Shown piece by piece: positions 54,294 to 63,042 of a stretch of 64,000 nucleotides of DNA (its first letter is position 1; every line of letters starts with the position of its first letter). Source of the DNA: Flavobacterium profundi (GTDB lineage: Bacteria; Bacteroidota; Bacteroidia; Flavobacteriales; Flavobacteriaceae). The position numbers and the translations under genes were made by a program. The DNA lies in NCBI RefSeq assembly GCF_006491645.1, contig NZ_VDCZ01000004.1:186001-250000 (forward strand), written 5' to 3'. Under the pieces are notes generated by a model that had not been told where the DNA came from, searched no databases, and was given only the letters and a program-made list of their open reading frames with translations.

Positions 54294-56751
54294 GTTTTTT
54301 GCTCTTTTTTTATTCCCTATTTTATTAATCGGACAAAATTTCGAACGCTCACTATGCAATGAAAACTGGAAATTTAAACAAGTTGATAAAACGAATTGGT
54401 TGAACGCAACAGTTCCAGGAACAGTGCATACCGATTTGTTAGTCAATCAGGTAATAGCAGATCCGTTCTTGGAAACCAACGAAAAAGAAGTGCAATGGAT
54501 TGAAAAAAAAGATTGGGAATATAAAACGTCTTTCACCCTCTCGAAATCTGAATTCCATTTTAAAAATATCGATTTACAGTTTGATGGTCTTGATACCTAT
54601 GCTTCCGTTTTTTTAAATGACCAACTAATTTTGGAAGCCAATAATATGTTTCGAATTTGGAAAATTCCCGTTAGGAAATATTTATTGGAAGGAGAAAATA
54701 CACTCAAAGTGGTTTTCAAATCAGCAGTAATGGAAGAGCAAAACATTGCTAAGAAACAATCTGTTCAATTGCCTACAGATGAAAGAGTGTATTCTAGAAA
54801 AGCACCCTATCAATATGGTTGGGATTGGGGACCAAGATTGGTTACAGCAGGCATTTGGAAAGATGTAAAATTGCATTTTTGGAACCAAGTTATTTTGGTA
54901 AACTGTAATTACAAACAAGTTCAATTGGATTCAAAAAAAGCTGATTTAGAGTTTAGCGTTGCTGTGTTTTCTGAAAAAAAACAAGTAATTACAGTAAAAG
55001 TTAATGACTCAATTAAAAAGGTTGAATTGCAAAAGGGTTTACAAACGATTCCTATAAAATATAAAATAAATAATCCTGAATTGTGGTGGTGTAATGGTTT
55101 AGGTGAACCTAATTTATATGCTTTCAAAATAAGTTTGTTTGCTGATTTGGAAGAAATAGAATCTCAGGAAATGAATATTGGTTTACGTACCATTGAATTA
55201 ATTCAAGAACAAGATGCAATCGGTAGAAGTTTTTATTTTAAGTTGAATGGAAAATCTGTTTTTATGAAAGGGGCCAATTATATTCCAGAAGATAGTTTTT
55301 TGCCAAGAGTTACCGATAGTGTTTCTCAAAAACGAATTGAAGACGCAGTGGCAGCAAATATGAATATGTTGCGTGTGTGGGGAGGCGGTGTTTATGCAAG
55401 TGATACTTTTTATAATGCTTGTGATAAAAATGGAATTCTAGTGTGGCAAGATTTTATGTTTGCATGTGCCATGTATCCTGGAGGAAAAGATTTTTTAGAA
55501 AACATAAAACAAGAGGTAATCGATAATGTAACTCGAATTCGAAATCATCCCTCTCTAGCTATTTGGTGTGGCAATAATGAAATAGATGAAGCGTGGCACA
55601 ATTGGGGTTGGCAAAAGCAATTGAAGTACTCTAAAGCAGATTCTACTCAAATATGGAAGGATTACCAGAAAGTATTTCATGAATTAATTCCAAACACTTT
55701 GGATAGTTTGTATCCAGAAAAAAAAGCTATTTATTGGCCATCTTCTCCTTCCATTGGTTGGGGAAGAAAGGAAAGTTTGCTACAAGGAGATGCTCATTAT
55801 TGGGGTGTTTGGTGGGGAAAAGAGCCTTTTGAAATGTATGAGAGAAAAGTAGGTCGTTTTATGAGCGAATATGGATTTCAAGGAATGCCAAATATGACTA
55901 CTTTTAATTATTTTACCAAAGGTAAGTCGTTAGAATTTGATTCCGAAAGTATAAAAAGCCACCAAAAGCATCCCACGGGTTATGAAACCATAAAAGAATA
56001 CATGCAACGCGACTATATAATTCCAAAAACCTTTGATGATTATGGTTATGTTTCTCAATTGTTGCAAGCAAAAGGGGTGAAAACGGCAATAGAAGCGCAT
56101 AGAAGAGCAAAACCAAATTGTATGGGAACCCTCTATTGGCAACTCAATGATTGTTGGCCAGTTACATCATGGAGTTCTGTTGATTATTTTGGAAATTGGA
56201 AAGCCTTACATTATCAGGTAAAACAAAGTTTTGAAAACCTGCTTCTTTCAGTTGAAGAAACTAAAGAAAAATATCAAGTGTATTTGGTAAATGATAATTG
56301 GCAAGATGTTTCAGGTAATTTAATTGTGAAAGCCTTAGATTTTAAGGGAAATATTCTTTATGAAAAATCTATACCTACTGTCTCAAATGCGAATGCCAGT
56401 CAAATCGTATATTCCTTTGCAAAAAAAGATATTCCTAAGAAATACCGAAAAAAATCGGTTGTACAACTTCTGTTTGTTACTAAGCAGAAAAAAATAAATA
56501 CTATTTTTTATTGGGTTAAACCCAAAGACTTACAGTTGCAAAAACCAACTATAAAGATTACAAAAGTAGATGCGTTAACTTATGAGATTACTTCTGATGT
56601 GGTTGCGAAAGATGTGTATTTGTCATCAGATGAAAACGCACATTTTAGTAACAATTATTTTGATGTTTTGCCTAATGAAGTCTACACAATAACAGTTAAT
56701 CAACTGGTAAAAGCAATTTCAGTTAAAAGCTTATTTGATACTCTAAATTAG
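54286..56751 (+). CDS. Exported GH2 beta-mannosidase
   Basis: Removes terminal beta-linked mannose, for example the core mannose of N-glycans. The 821 residues have a signal peptide ending LLIGQ (residue 17), a sugar-binding jelly-roll domain (about 20-190: ENWKFKQVDKTNWLNATVPG, then RKAPYQYGWDWGPRLVTAGI, a beta-mannosidase hallmark), an Ig-like domain, then the TIM barrel with NMLRVWGGGVYASDTFY, acid/base Glu in WCGNNEIDEAW and nucleophile Glu in FMSEYGFQGMP. TLYWQLNDCWPVTSWSSVDY follows. The length is normal. It is the last gene of the operon. Confidence 0.95.
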   Translation: MNKFFALFLFPILLIGQNFERSLCNENWKFKQVDKTNWLNATVPGTVHTDLLVNQVIADPFLETNEKEVQWIEKKDWEYKTSFTLSKSEFHFKNIDLQFDGLDTYASVFLNDQLILEANNMFRIWKIPVRKYLLEGENTLKVVFKSAVMEEQNIAKKQSVQLPTDERVYSRKAPYQYGWDWGPRLVTAGIWKDVKLHFWNQVILVNCNYKQVQLDSKKADLEFSVAVFSEKKQVITVKVNDSIKKVELQKGLQTIPIKYKINNPELWWCNGLGEPNLYAFKISLFADLEEIESQEMNIGLRTIELIQEQDAIGRSFYFKLNGKSVFMKGANYIPEDSFLPRVTDSVSQKRIEDAVAANMNMLRVWGGGVYASDTFYNACDKNGILVWQDFMFACAMYPGGKDFLENIKQEVIDNVTRIRNHPSLAIWCGNNEIDEAWHNWGWQKQLKYSKADSTQIWKDYQKVFHELIPNTLDSLYPEKKAIYWPSSPSIGWGRKESLLQGDAHYWGVWWGKEPFEMYERKVGRFMSEYGFQGMPNMTTFNYFTKGKSLEFDSESIKSHQKHPTGYETIKEYMQRDYIIPKTFDDYGYVSQLLQAKGVKTAIEAHRRAKPNCMGTLYWQLNDCWPVTSWSSVDYFGNWKALHYQVKQSFENLLLSVEETKEKYQVYLVNDNWQDVSGNLIVKALDFKGNILYEKSIPTVSNANASQIVYSFAKKDIPKKYRKKSVVQLLFVTKQKKINTIFYWVKPKDLQLQKPTIKITKVDALTYEITSDVVAKDVYLSSDENAHFSNNYFDVLPNEVYTITVNQLVKAISVKSLFDTLN

Positions 56752-57338
56752 ATGTGTTTGCCAACTTCCCAACCTGTTTTTTCCAAATATTGGTTGCCAC
56801 TTTCAATGGCTCCTTCTTCTAAAGTAGTTCCCATAGAATCATTCCAACGATTTAAATAGCCAAAAAGTGATATAACACCTAGCATTTCTACTATTTCACC
56901 TTCGTTCCAATGCTTGTATAATTCAGTTTTAATAGTTTCATCAACAGTATTTGGAACTAAAGAAGCTGCTAAAGAAAAGTCTAAAGCCGCTCTTTCAGCG
57001 TCTGAAAAAGCAGGATGTGTTTTGTATTCCCAAATGTTATCCAATTGCTCTTGTTCTGCACCGTAGCGTTCTGCTGCTCTTATGGCATGCGCTTGACAAT
57101 AACGACAGCCAGTTGCATTGCTACTTACCCAAGCAATCATTCTTTTTAAAGCAGAAGTTACGCGACCTTGGTTTTCCATTACAGCCATATTTAAATTGAT
57201 AAATGCTTTGGAAATTGCAGGTCTGTGTTGCATGGTTAAAACCGAATTAGGACAAAAACCTAAAGTTTCATTAAAGAAAGTGGCTAATTCTTTTGTGGCA
57301 GTATCATGATCAGGGTGTAAAGGAGTAACTAATGGCAT
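56748..57338 (-). CDS. Carboxymuconolactone decarboxylase/AhpD-like protein (peroxidase-related)
   Basis: The 196-residue protein is helical with the AhpD-type redox motif CRYCQAHAIRAAERYG (C-x-x-C-x-x-H) in the middle, preceded by NQGRVTSALKRMIAWVSSNA, and a C-terminal domain WNEGEIVEMLGVISLFGYLN. This is the CMD-family arrangement of peroxidase-related enzymes, so thiol peroxidase-type activity is likely. It is convergent with the beta-mannosidase gene and overlaps its end by 4 nt. Confidence 0.9.
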   Translation of the reverse strand: MPLVTPLHPDHDTATKELATFFNETLGFCPNSVLTMQHRPAISKAFINLNMAVMENQGRVTSALKRMIAWVSSNATGCRYCQAHAIRAAERYGAEQEQLDNIWEYKTHPAFSDAERAALDFSLAASLVPNTVDETIKTELYKHWNEGEIVEMLGVISLFGYLNRWNDSMGTTLEEGAIESGNQYLEKTGWEVGKHI

Positions 57339-57365
57339 CTTTGTTTGTGTTATGTTGTGATACGA

Positions 57366-57389
57366 AAATCCCCTCTTTTGGAGGGGTTT
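57366..57389 (-). terminator. Terminator after the deoxynucleoside kinase gene
   Basis: CCCCTC (57370-57375) pairs with GAGGGG (57381-57386), with AAA/TTT extensions beyond one mismatch; on the minus strand ATTTTC follows. Confidence 0.65.
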
Positions 57390-57394
57390 CTAAA

Positions 57395-58009
57395 TTAAAA
57401 TAAACCGTTTAATTCGGCATCTATTTTGTTAATAATACTTCCTAAATCTTCAGGATTGTCAACAAAATTTATATTGTCTACATCGATAATGACTAATTTT
57501 CCTTTGTCATAAGTTTCAATCCATGCTTCATAGCGTTCATTTAAGCGACTTAAATATTCGATAGAAATTGTGTTTTCATAATCTCTACCTCTTTTGTGAA
57601 TTTGGCTTACTAAATTTGGGATTGAACTTCTTAAATAAATCAATAAATCAGGAGAACCTACTAAACCTTCCATTAAATCAAATAAAGATTTGTAATTGTT
57701 GTAATCTCTATTTGTCATTAAACCCATAGTGTGAAGGTTAGGTGCAAAAATATGCGCATCTTCATAAATTGTTCTATCTTGAATGGTAGTTTTACCTGAT
57801 TCTCTAATTTGTAATACTTGTCTAAAACGACTGTTCAAAAAGTAAATTTGTAAATTAAAACTCCAACGTTCCATTTGATGGTAAAAATCATCTAAATACG
57901 GATTATCAACAACATCTTCAAAATGTGCTTCCCATTTAAAATGTTTCGCTAATAATTTCGTTAAAGTGGTTTTTCCGGCTCCAATATTTCCAGCAACTGC
58001 TATATGCAT
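57395..58009 (-). CDS. Deoxynucleoside kinase (dAK/dGK-like)
   Basis: Salvage phosphorylation of deoxynucleosides. The 204-residue protein has a P-loop HIAVAGNIGAGKTTLTKLLA (2-21), the EDVVDNPYLDDFY catalytic Glu segment, QDRTIYEDAHIFAPNLH (the DRS/ERS-type motif as DRT), IYLRSSIPNLVSQIHKRGRD (LID region with Arg) and EYLSRLNERYEAWI. Specificity (dA, dG or dC) is not assignable. It is coupled to the upstream gene: its ATG overlaps that stop by 1 nt. Confidence 0.94.
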   Translation of the reverse strand: MHIAVAGNIGAGKTTLTKLLAKHFKWEAHFEDVVDNPYLDDFYHQMERWSFNLQIYFLNSRFRQVLQIRESGKTTIQDRTIYEDAHIFAPNLHTMGLMTNRDYNNYKSLFDLMEGLVGSPDLLIYLRSSIPNLVSQIHKRGRDYENTISIEYLSRLNERYEAWIETYDKGKLVIIDVDNINFVDNPEDLGSIINKIDAELNGLF

Positions 58010-58794
58010 TACGGTAAAAGTATTTTATAATTAATAACTTTGTTTGGGGTAAAAATAGATAAAATTCCATTTTTATAATAGAATTTATCAAATGAATTTT
58101 TAGAAATATTTATTTCATACTCTTTGTTCTTTTTGATGTCCAAAAAATAGAGCTTCTCTTCTCTTTTGAAAATACAATTTTCATTAGAAAGGATTTGTAT
58201 ACTATCATAATTTGGAAGTTTGCCTAAATAATTTATTTTACCAAAAATAGAGATGCGATACCCATTATTTTCATCATCTATCCAATAAAAATAATTATAA
58301 TCGGTAGCATAATCTACTATTTTATGAGTTAAAGGTATAGATAAATATTTGTAAGCATTCGTATTGAAATTGTACAAACCAATCTTTTGATTTAGATAAT
58401 CATAAAACCAAAGTTGATTTTGAATGGCAAGTCCAATACAATCGAAATTAATAATTTCATCTAAAGTGTTTCCTTCTATTTTATGTGTTTCGTTTAATTG
58501 ACTATCAACCAACATAATAGTATTGAAGTCTTTATAGAATAAAACAATTTGTAAAGGATTGTATAAGTCAACATGAGTTAAATTTCCTAATGAAATAGTA
58601 TTGTAGCTAATTGTTTTGTCTGTTCCTTTTTTGTAGAAAACATTATTGGTTACATAATAAAGGTTTTGATTGTTCTTTTCAAAAAACACTTTATTATCCT
58701 TAGGAATAGAATCCAACGGAACGGTTGTAATTTTTTCTTGTCCAAATGCTACAATAAAAAAAACAAAAAATAAAAATGTGTAATTCAATTTCAT
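58009..58794 (-). CDS. Exported protein of unknown function, possible beta-propeller, 261 aa
   Basis: Not recognised as a named family. It has a signal peptide ending VAFGQ (residue 19) followed by about 240 residues of short hydrophobic/aromatic strands: FEKNNQNLYYVTNNVFYKKG, IGLAIQNQLWFYDYLNQKIG, DYNYFYWIDDENNGYRISIF and LYFLDIKKNKEYEI, a periodicity like propeller blades. It is cotranscribed with the deoxynucleoside kinase gene (stop/start overlap), although no functional link is obvious. Confidence 0.8.
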   Translation of the reverse strand: MKLNYTFLFFVFFIVAFGQEKITTVPLDSIPKDNKVFFEKNNQNLYYVTNNVFYKKGTDKTISYNTISLGNLTHVDLYNPLQIVLFYKDFNTIMLVDSQLNETHKIEGNTLDEIINFDCIGLAIQNQLWFYDYLNQKIGLYNFNTNAYKYLSIPLTHKIVDYATDYNYFYWIDDENNGYRISIFGKINYLGKLPNYDSIQILSNENCIFKREEKLYFLDIKKNKEYEINISKNSFDKFYYKNGILSIFTPNKVINYKILLP

Positions 58795-58920
58795 CTAAGG
58801 AAAATTAAACCTTTTTTAAAAAATAGAATCTAAAGATAGTATTTTAACTTTATATTTACTGAAATACTGTAACAAAAACCATATTTGAGAGTCTATATTA
58901 TAGCTATAAAAACTAAAAAC

Positions 58921-59826
58921 ATGAAAAAAATACTTTTATTTTTAGCTTTATTCGTTTCCCTAAACTTTTTTGCACAAGAGTTTCAAGGTACTGCAGTGTA
59001 TGAGTCTAAGACAAGCACAGCTGAGCTTATGAAAAACTTTGGTGGAAATCGAGAAATTACCCCAGAAATGCAAAAAAATATTGAAGAACGAATGAAAAAA
59101 ATGTTTGAGAAAACATTTATTTTAAATTTTAACAAATCGGCGTCTATTTATAAGGAAGAAGAAAAATTAGATGCACCTGGAACCAATAATAATGGACGTA
59201 TGATGATGTCGATGATGGGTGGCGGTGGAACACAATATAAAAATGTAAAGGAGAAGATGTATGCGGTTGATAAAGAGTTTTTTAGTAAAGAATTTTTAAT
59301 TAAAGATAGTTTACCAAAGTACCAATGGCAAATGGTGTCTGAAACTAAAAAAATTGGAGAGTATACTTGTTTTAAAGCTACTGCAGTAGTGGCAACAGAT
59401 CCAACAGATTTTAGAAATTTTAGAATGAGAGGTCCGCGTAACGAGGAAAATAAAGAAAAAGAGCAAAAACAGAAAGATTCTGTTAATGGGACTAAAAAAA
59501 CAAATTTCATGAACGACGATATCGAACAGATAAAGGAAAAAACGATTACGGCTTGGTATTGTCCTGAAATTCCAATCAATCAAGGACCTGATAAATATTG
59601 GGGTTTGCCTGGATTAATTTTAGAGGTTAATGATGGTACAACAGTATTACTATGTTCGAAAATTGTATTAAATTCTAAAGAAAAAGTAGAAATTAAAGCG
59701 CCTACAAAAGGTAAAGAAGTTACTCAAAAGGAATATGATGAAATCGTGAAGAAAAAAATGGAAGAAATGAGAGAGATGTATGGTGGTCAAAGAGGTGGTG
59801 GAACAGGCGGAAGAAGAGGTTTCTAA
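58921..59826 (+). CDS. GLPGLI-family exported protein (first copy)
   Basis: I start at ATG 58921 (MKKILLFLALFVSLNFFAQ, a signal peptide); an upstream TTG is less likely. The 301 residues have the family name motif in KYWGLPGLILEVNDG (about residue 225), preceded by TAWYCPEIPINQGPD and, earlier, FNKSASIYKEEEKLDAP. The C-terminus is charged and Gly/Arg-rich (YGGQRGGGTGGRRGF). The function of GLPGLI proteins is unknown. CATATTTG (58880-58887) is a 7 of 8 match to the -7 box. It is convergent with the response regulator gene and paralogous to the copy at 62.1 kb. Confidence 0.92.
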   Translation: MKKILLFLALFVSLNFFAQEFQGTAVYESKTSTAELMKNFGGNREITPEMQKNIEERMKKMFEKTFILNFNKSASIYKEEEKLDAPGTNNNGRMMMSMMGGGGTQYKNVKEKMYAVDKEFFSKEFLIKDSLPKYQWQMVSETKKIGEYTCFKATAVVATDPTDFRNFRMRGPRNEENKEKEQKQKDSVNGTKKTNFMNDDIEQIKEKTITAWYCPEIPINQGPDKYWGLPGLILEVNDGTTVLLCSKIVLNSKEKVEIKAPTKGKEVTQKEYDEIVKKKMEEMREMYGGQRGGGTGGRRGF

Positions 59827-59828
59827 TT

Positions 59829-60509
59829 TTACCCAATTAATTTATAACCTCGACCTCTACTGTTAATAATTTGAACGGTAGGGTCGAGGTTTAATTTTTT
59901 TCTCAATCGCGTAATAAAAACATCCATACTTCTACCGCTAAAAAAATCATCATTTTCCCAAACCATGTTTAAAATAGTCTCTCTAGCGATTATTTCTCCT
60001 TTATTTTTTAATAATAATTCTAAAAGTAAGGCTTCTCTATTTGTTAATGAAAATGTTTCTTTGGGATGTGATAATAATTGTGTGTCTGGATTAAAATGAT
60101 ACTTACCAATTTGAAAATTTGTTTTTTTATCGATATGAAGTTTTCTTTCTGACAAAGCAATGATTCTAACAATTAATTCTTCCAAACTAAAGGGTTTTCT
60201 AATGTAATCATTACAGCCTATTTTAAAGCCTGTCACTACATCTTGGGTTTGTGATTTAGAAGTTAAAAATAAAATGGGAATTACTTTGTCTACTTTTCTT
60301 ATTTCGGTTGCCACTGAAAAGCCATCAATTTTAGGCATCATAATATCCAATACTATTGCATCAAATGATTTTTTGTAAAACGCTTCTAGTGCACTTTCTC
60401 CATTTTCACACAAAGTAACTTCAAAATCACGATTTTCTAAACTTTCTTTGATGATTAACCCTAATGAGGACTCATCTTCTGCTAACAATATTTTTAGTTT
60501 AGGTTCCAT
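59829..60509 (-). CDS. OmpR/PhoB-family response regulator
   Basis: Transcription factor of the two-component system. The 226-residue protein has a receiver domain (5-118) with phospho-acceptor Asp55 in AIVLDIMMPKIDG, acidic pair E11-D12, Thr in ILFLTSKS and Lys in YIRKPFSLEEL, then a winged-helix DNA-binding domain (about 130-226: LTNREALLLELLLKNKGEII, then SGRSMDVFITRLRKKLNLDP and the terminal wing NSRGRGYKLIG). It overlaps the kinase gene by 11 nt. Confidence 0.97.
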   Translation of the reverse strand: MEPKLKILLAEDESSLGLIIKESLENRDFEVTLCENGESALEAFYKKSFDAIVLDIMMPKIDGFSVATEIRKVDKVIPILFLTSKSQTQDVVTGFKIGCNDYIRKPFSLEELIVRIIALSERKLHIDKKTNFQIGKYHFNPDTQLLSHPKETFSLTNREALLLELLLKNKGEIIARETILNMVWENDDFFSGRSMDVFITRLRKKLNLDPTVQIINSRGRGYKLIG

Positions 60510-61986
60510 AAGGCAAAGTAATTCTAAAGATAGTAGGGTTAGTGCTTATTAACGCTAATGTACCGTTGTGTTTGTGTATAATTTCTTTCGAGTAATACAA
60601 ACCAATTCCATACCCTTTTACATCATGTAAATTTCCAGTTGGAATTCGGTAGAACTTTTCAAAAATAGATTTTTCTTCAGTTTTTGGAATACTATTACCA
60701 TTGTCTTCTACATCAATAATAATGTCGTTGTTCTCTTTTCTAAGTTTTATATTTATTGTGTTTCCACCATATTTAATTGCATTATCAATCAAATTTGAAA
60801 CTACATTATCCAAATAAAAGGAATCACCAGAAACATAAAGTGGTTTTTCGGACCCAATAAAAGCAATTTCTTTAGTTGTGATGGTTTTATATTTTTCAGT
60901 AATGGTTTTTAAAAAGGAATTAATATCGATTTCTTCATGATTTAAATTTAATTCTTCAGTGTGTAAAGTTGCGGTCTCTAAAATCTTCTCTACCATGCTT
61001 TCTAGTTTAGTAAGTTGGCTTTTAGAAATGGAAATGTATTTTTTATTTTTTTCTAAATCGTTGGTGGGGTTAAAATTACTCATACCCTCTAAAGCAGTAG
61101 TAATTGTAGTTATCGGCGTTTTAAATTCATGGGTAATATTGTTGATAAAATCGTTTTTTATTTCATCCATTTTCTTTTGTTTGTTAATGATATAAAGCAT
61201 AAAAAACAAACAGCCTATTACAGCTAATAAAAAAATAAAAGACAATACAAGTTCAATTCCCATGCGTTGCAAAAGTTGCATGTTGGAATACTTAAAATCT
61301 AATAGTAAAGTTTCATCTGGTTTGAAAAAGGAAGATTTAGGTGTTATTTTTTCTGAAAATGACGCTTTATTTGCAGAGAAATAATAAAATAGAGAATCTT
61401 TTTTTAGATGCTCAAAACCATAATTAAGTCCAATTTTTTTTCGGTCTAATTCGGATTTAAAAATGGAATCTAGGGTTTTATATCGAATAGTATCACTTGA
61501 CATGTTAATTACTATGCGATTCGGAAACTGTTCTAAACCACCAATTTGTTTTTGAGCAGTCATGCCTTTTAAAACACGAATGGATTTGTTTTTTGGGTAC
61601 GAATCTTGTTTAGTGTCTGCAAAAAATATTTTTGTATCAATTTTGACATTGTCATCGCTAAAACTTTCCAAAAAAAGACTATCTGTTTCTTTTCTTTTAG
61701 GAGAGTTCATCCTAATTTCGTTCTTGAAAAGAGAATCTTTTAAAACCAAATTGATAAAATCTTTTGATTTTAAATCTTTATCCGTACTAAAAAAACTAAT
61801 TACATCTTTTTTTGATTGCTCGGTAAAATAAATTTCTAATGCTTTGTCATAAGCAATCTGAATTTCATTAAAAAGCCGATTTTTATTGGTAATGTAATTT
61901 TTATAATTCCAATATACTTGAAGGCATATAGTACTTAAAATAACAATACTTATAAATAAAAATATTTTTTTGATATTCACATTCAT
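60499..61986 (-). CDS. Membrane sensor histidine kinase
   Basis: A 495-residue sensor with a first transmembrane helix (about 7-24), a large periplasmic domain (about 30-242) without recognised motifs, a second helix (about 243-267), HisKA with phospho-acceptor His286 in INNITHEFKTPITTITTAL, and HATPase_c with NLIDNAIKYGG (N box), VEDNGNSIP (G1) and GYGIGLYYSKEIIHKHNG (G2). It is the first gene of the two-gene operon. It is divergent from the second GLPGLI gene, with three GTTAAC-type repeats between them. Confidence 0.96.
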   Translation of the reverse strand: MNVNIKKIFLFISIVILSTICLQVYWNYKNYITNKNRLFNEIQIAYDKALEIYFTEQSKKDVISFFSTDKDLKSKDFINLVLKDSLFKNEIRMNSPKRKETDSLFLESFSDDNVKIDTKIFFADTKQDSYPKNKSIRVLKGMTAQKQIGGLEQFPNRIVINMSSDTIRYKTLDSIFKSELDRKKIGLNYGFEHLKKDSLFYYFSANKASFSEKITPKSSFFKPDETLLLDFKYSNMQLLQRMGIELVLSFIFLLAVIGCLFFMLYIINKQKKMDEIKNDFINNITHEFKTPITTITTALEGMSNFNPTNDLEKNKKYISISKSQLTKLESMVEKILETATLHTEELNLNHEEIDINSFLKTITEKYKTITTKEIAFIGSEKPLYVSGDSFYLDNVVSNLIDNAIKYGGNTINIKLRKENNDIIIDVEDNGNSIPKTEEKSIFEKFYRIPTGNLHDVKGYGIGLYYSKEIIHKHNGTLALISTNPTIFRITLPYGT

Positions 61987-62024
61987 GTTTCAAAAATAGG
62001 AAGTATTTCAAAAGAATTTACACC

Positions 62025-62050
62025 GTTAACATACGTTAACAAACATTAAC
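62025..62050. promoter_or_regulatory. Three direct repeats at 10-bp spacing, candidate response-regulator site
   Basis: GTTAAC (62025-62030), GTTAAC (62035-62040) and ATTAAC (62045-62050) start exactly 10 bp apart. OmpR-family regulators bind tandem direct repeats of about one helical turn. The site lies 39-64 bp upstream of the kinase gene and 55-80 bp upstream of the GLPGLI gene, so it could serve either. Confidence 0.6.
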
Positions 62051-62104
62051 CCATCATTTGTATAAGAAGTTTTTAGTTTGTCTTATAATTTTAAATAAGC
62101 AAAA

Positions 62105-62941
62105 ATGAAAACTTCAATTTTTACAACACTATTCTTGTTTTTTATAGTAAATAATTGGGCACAAAGCCTTGAAGGTGTAGTGTATTATACCTCCAAAACG
62201 CAATTAAAAGATTTTAATATTACAAGTAATGACTTAACACCTGAAATGAAAGATGAAATGATGGAAAAAATGAAAAAAGCATTTGAAAAAAACTTTACCT
62301 TACATTTTACCAACTTTGAATCCATATACGAAGAAGAGAAAAAATTAGCGGCACCAAAACCTACATCGGGTCCAAACGTAAAAATGGATTTCATAGGGAG
62401 TAGTACTACTGGAAAACTGTATAAAAATTTTAAAAACAAGCAATACATAAAAGAAGACGATATTTTTGGGAAAGAATTTCTAATACTAGATTCTTTGCAA
62501 AAAATGAATTGGAAATTAACAAACGAACAAAAGAAAATTGGGAATTATGTATGCTTGAAAGCAGAATTAAGTATTCCAGTTAGTGAAGAAGACAGAAAAA
62601 AATATGATGAATTTAAAAAGAAAAAAGAAGCAGGTAAAACCAATCTGTTAGAATTAAAAGAACCAAAAGAAGAAATTATAGAAGCTTGGTATACTTTAGA
62701 TATTCCTATTTCAAATGGCCCAGGAAAATATTGGGGACTACCTGGTTTAATTTTGGAATTACATGAGTTTAATACTATTTTTTTGTGCACTAAAATTGTT
62801 TTAAATCCAAAAGAGAAGATCGAAATAAAAGTTCCAAAAAATGGAAAAAAGGTTACTCAAAAGGAATTTGATGCAATACAAGAGAAAAAGTTAAAAAGTA
62901 TGACGAATGAAAATGGTGTGATTGAAATTAGAATCAATTAA
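62105..62941 (+). CDS. GLPGLI-family exported protein (second copy)
   Basis: 278 residues with a signal peptide ending NNWAQ (residue 20). It is paralogous to the protein at 58.9 kb over its whole length: both have a Met/Lys-rich helix before FxxIYxEEEKL-type sequence (here FTNFESIYEEEKKLAAPKP) and the motif KYWGLPGLILELHEF after EAWYTLDIPISNGPG. It lacks the Gly/Arg-rich tail. The TonB-dependent receptor gene starts 101 nt downstream in the same direction. Confidence 0.92.
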   Translation: MKTSIFTTLFLFFIVNNWAQSLEGVVYYTSKTQLKDFNITSNDLTPEMKDEMMEKMKKAFEKNFTLHFTNFESIYEEEKKLAAPKPTSGPNVKMDFIGSSTTGKLYKNFKNKQYIKEDDIFGKEFLILDSLQKMNWKLTNEQKKIGNYVCLKAELSIPVSEEDRKKYDEFKKKKEAGKTNLLELKEPKEEIIEAWYTLDIPISNGPGKYWGLPGLILELHEFNTIFLCTKIVLNPKEKIEIKVPKNGKKVTQKEFDAIQEKKLKSMTNENGVIEIRIN

Positions 62942-63042
62942 ACCTTTTCAAAAATAAAAGGTCTAAACGATGAAAATTAACGATTTAAATGTAACAAATG
63001 CCATTAAATTTAGTCTTGTATATAAATAAAAAAACAAACCTC

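Noticed and set aside
59148..59579. Minus-strand 143-aa frame
   Set aside because: Antisense to the first GLPGLI gene, which has a signal peptide and the family motif.
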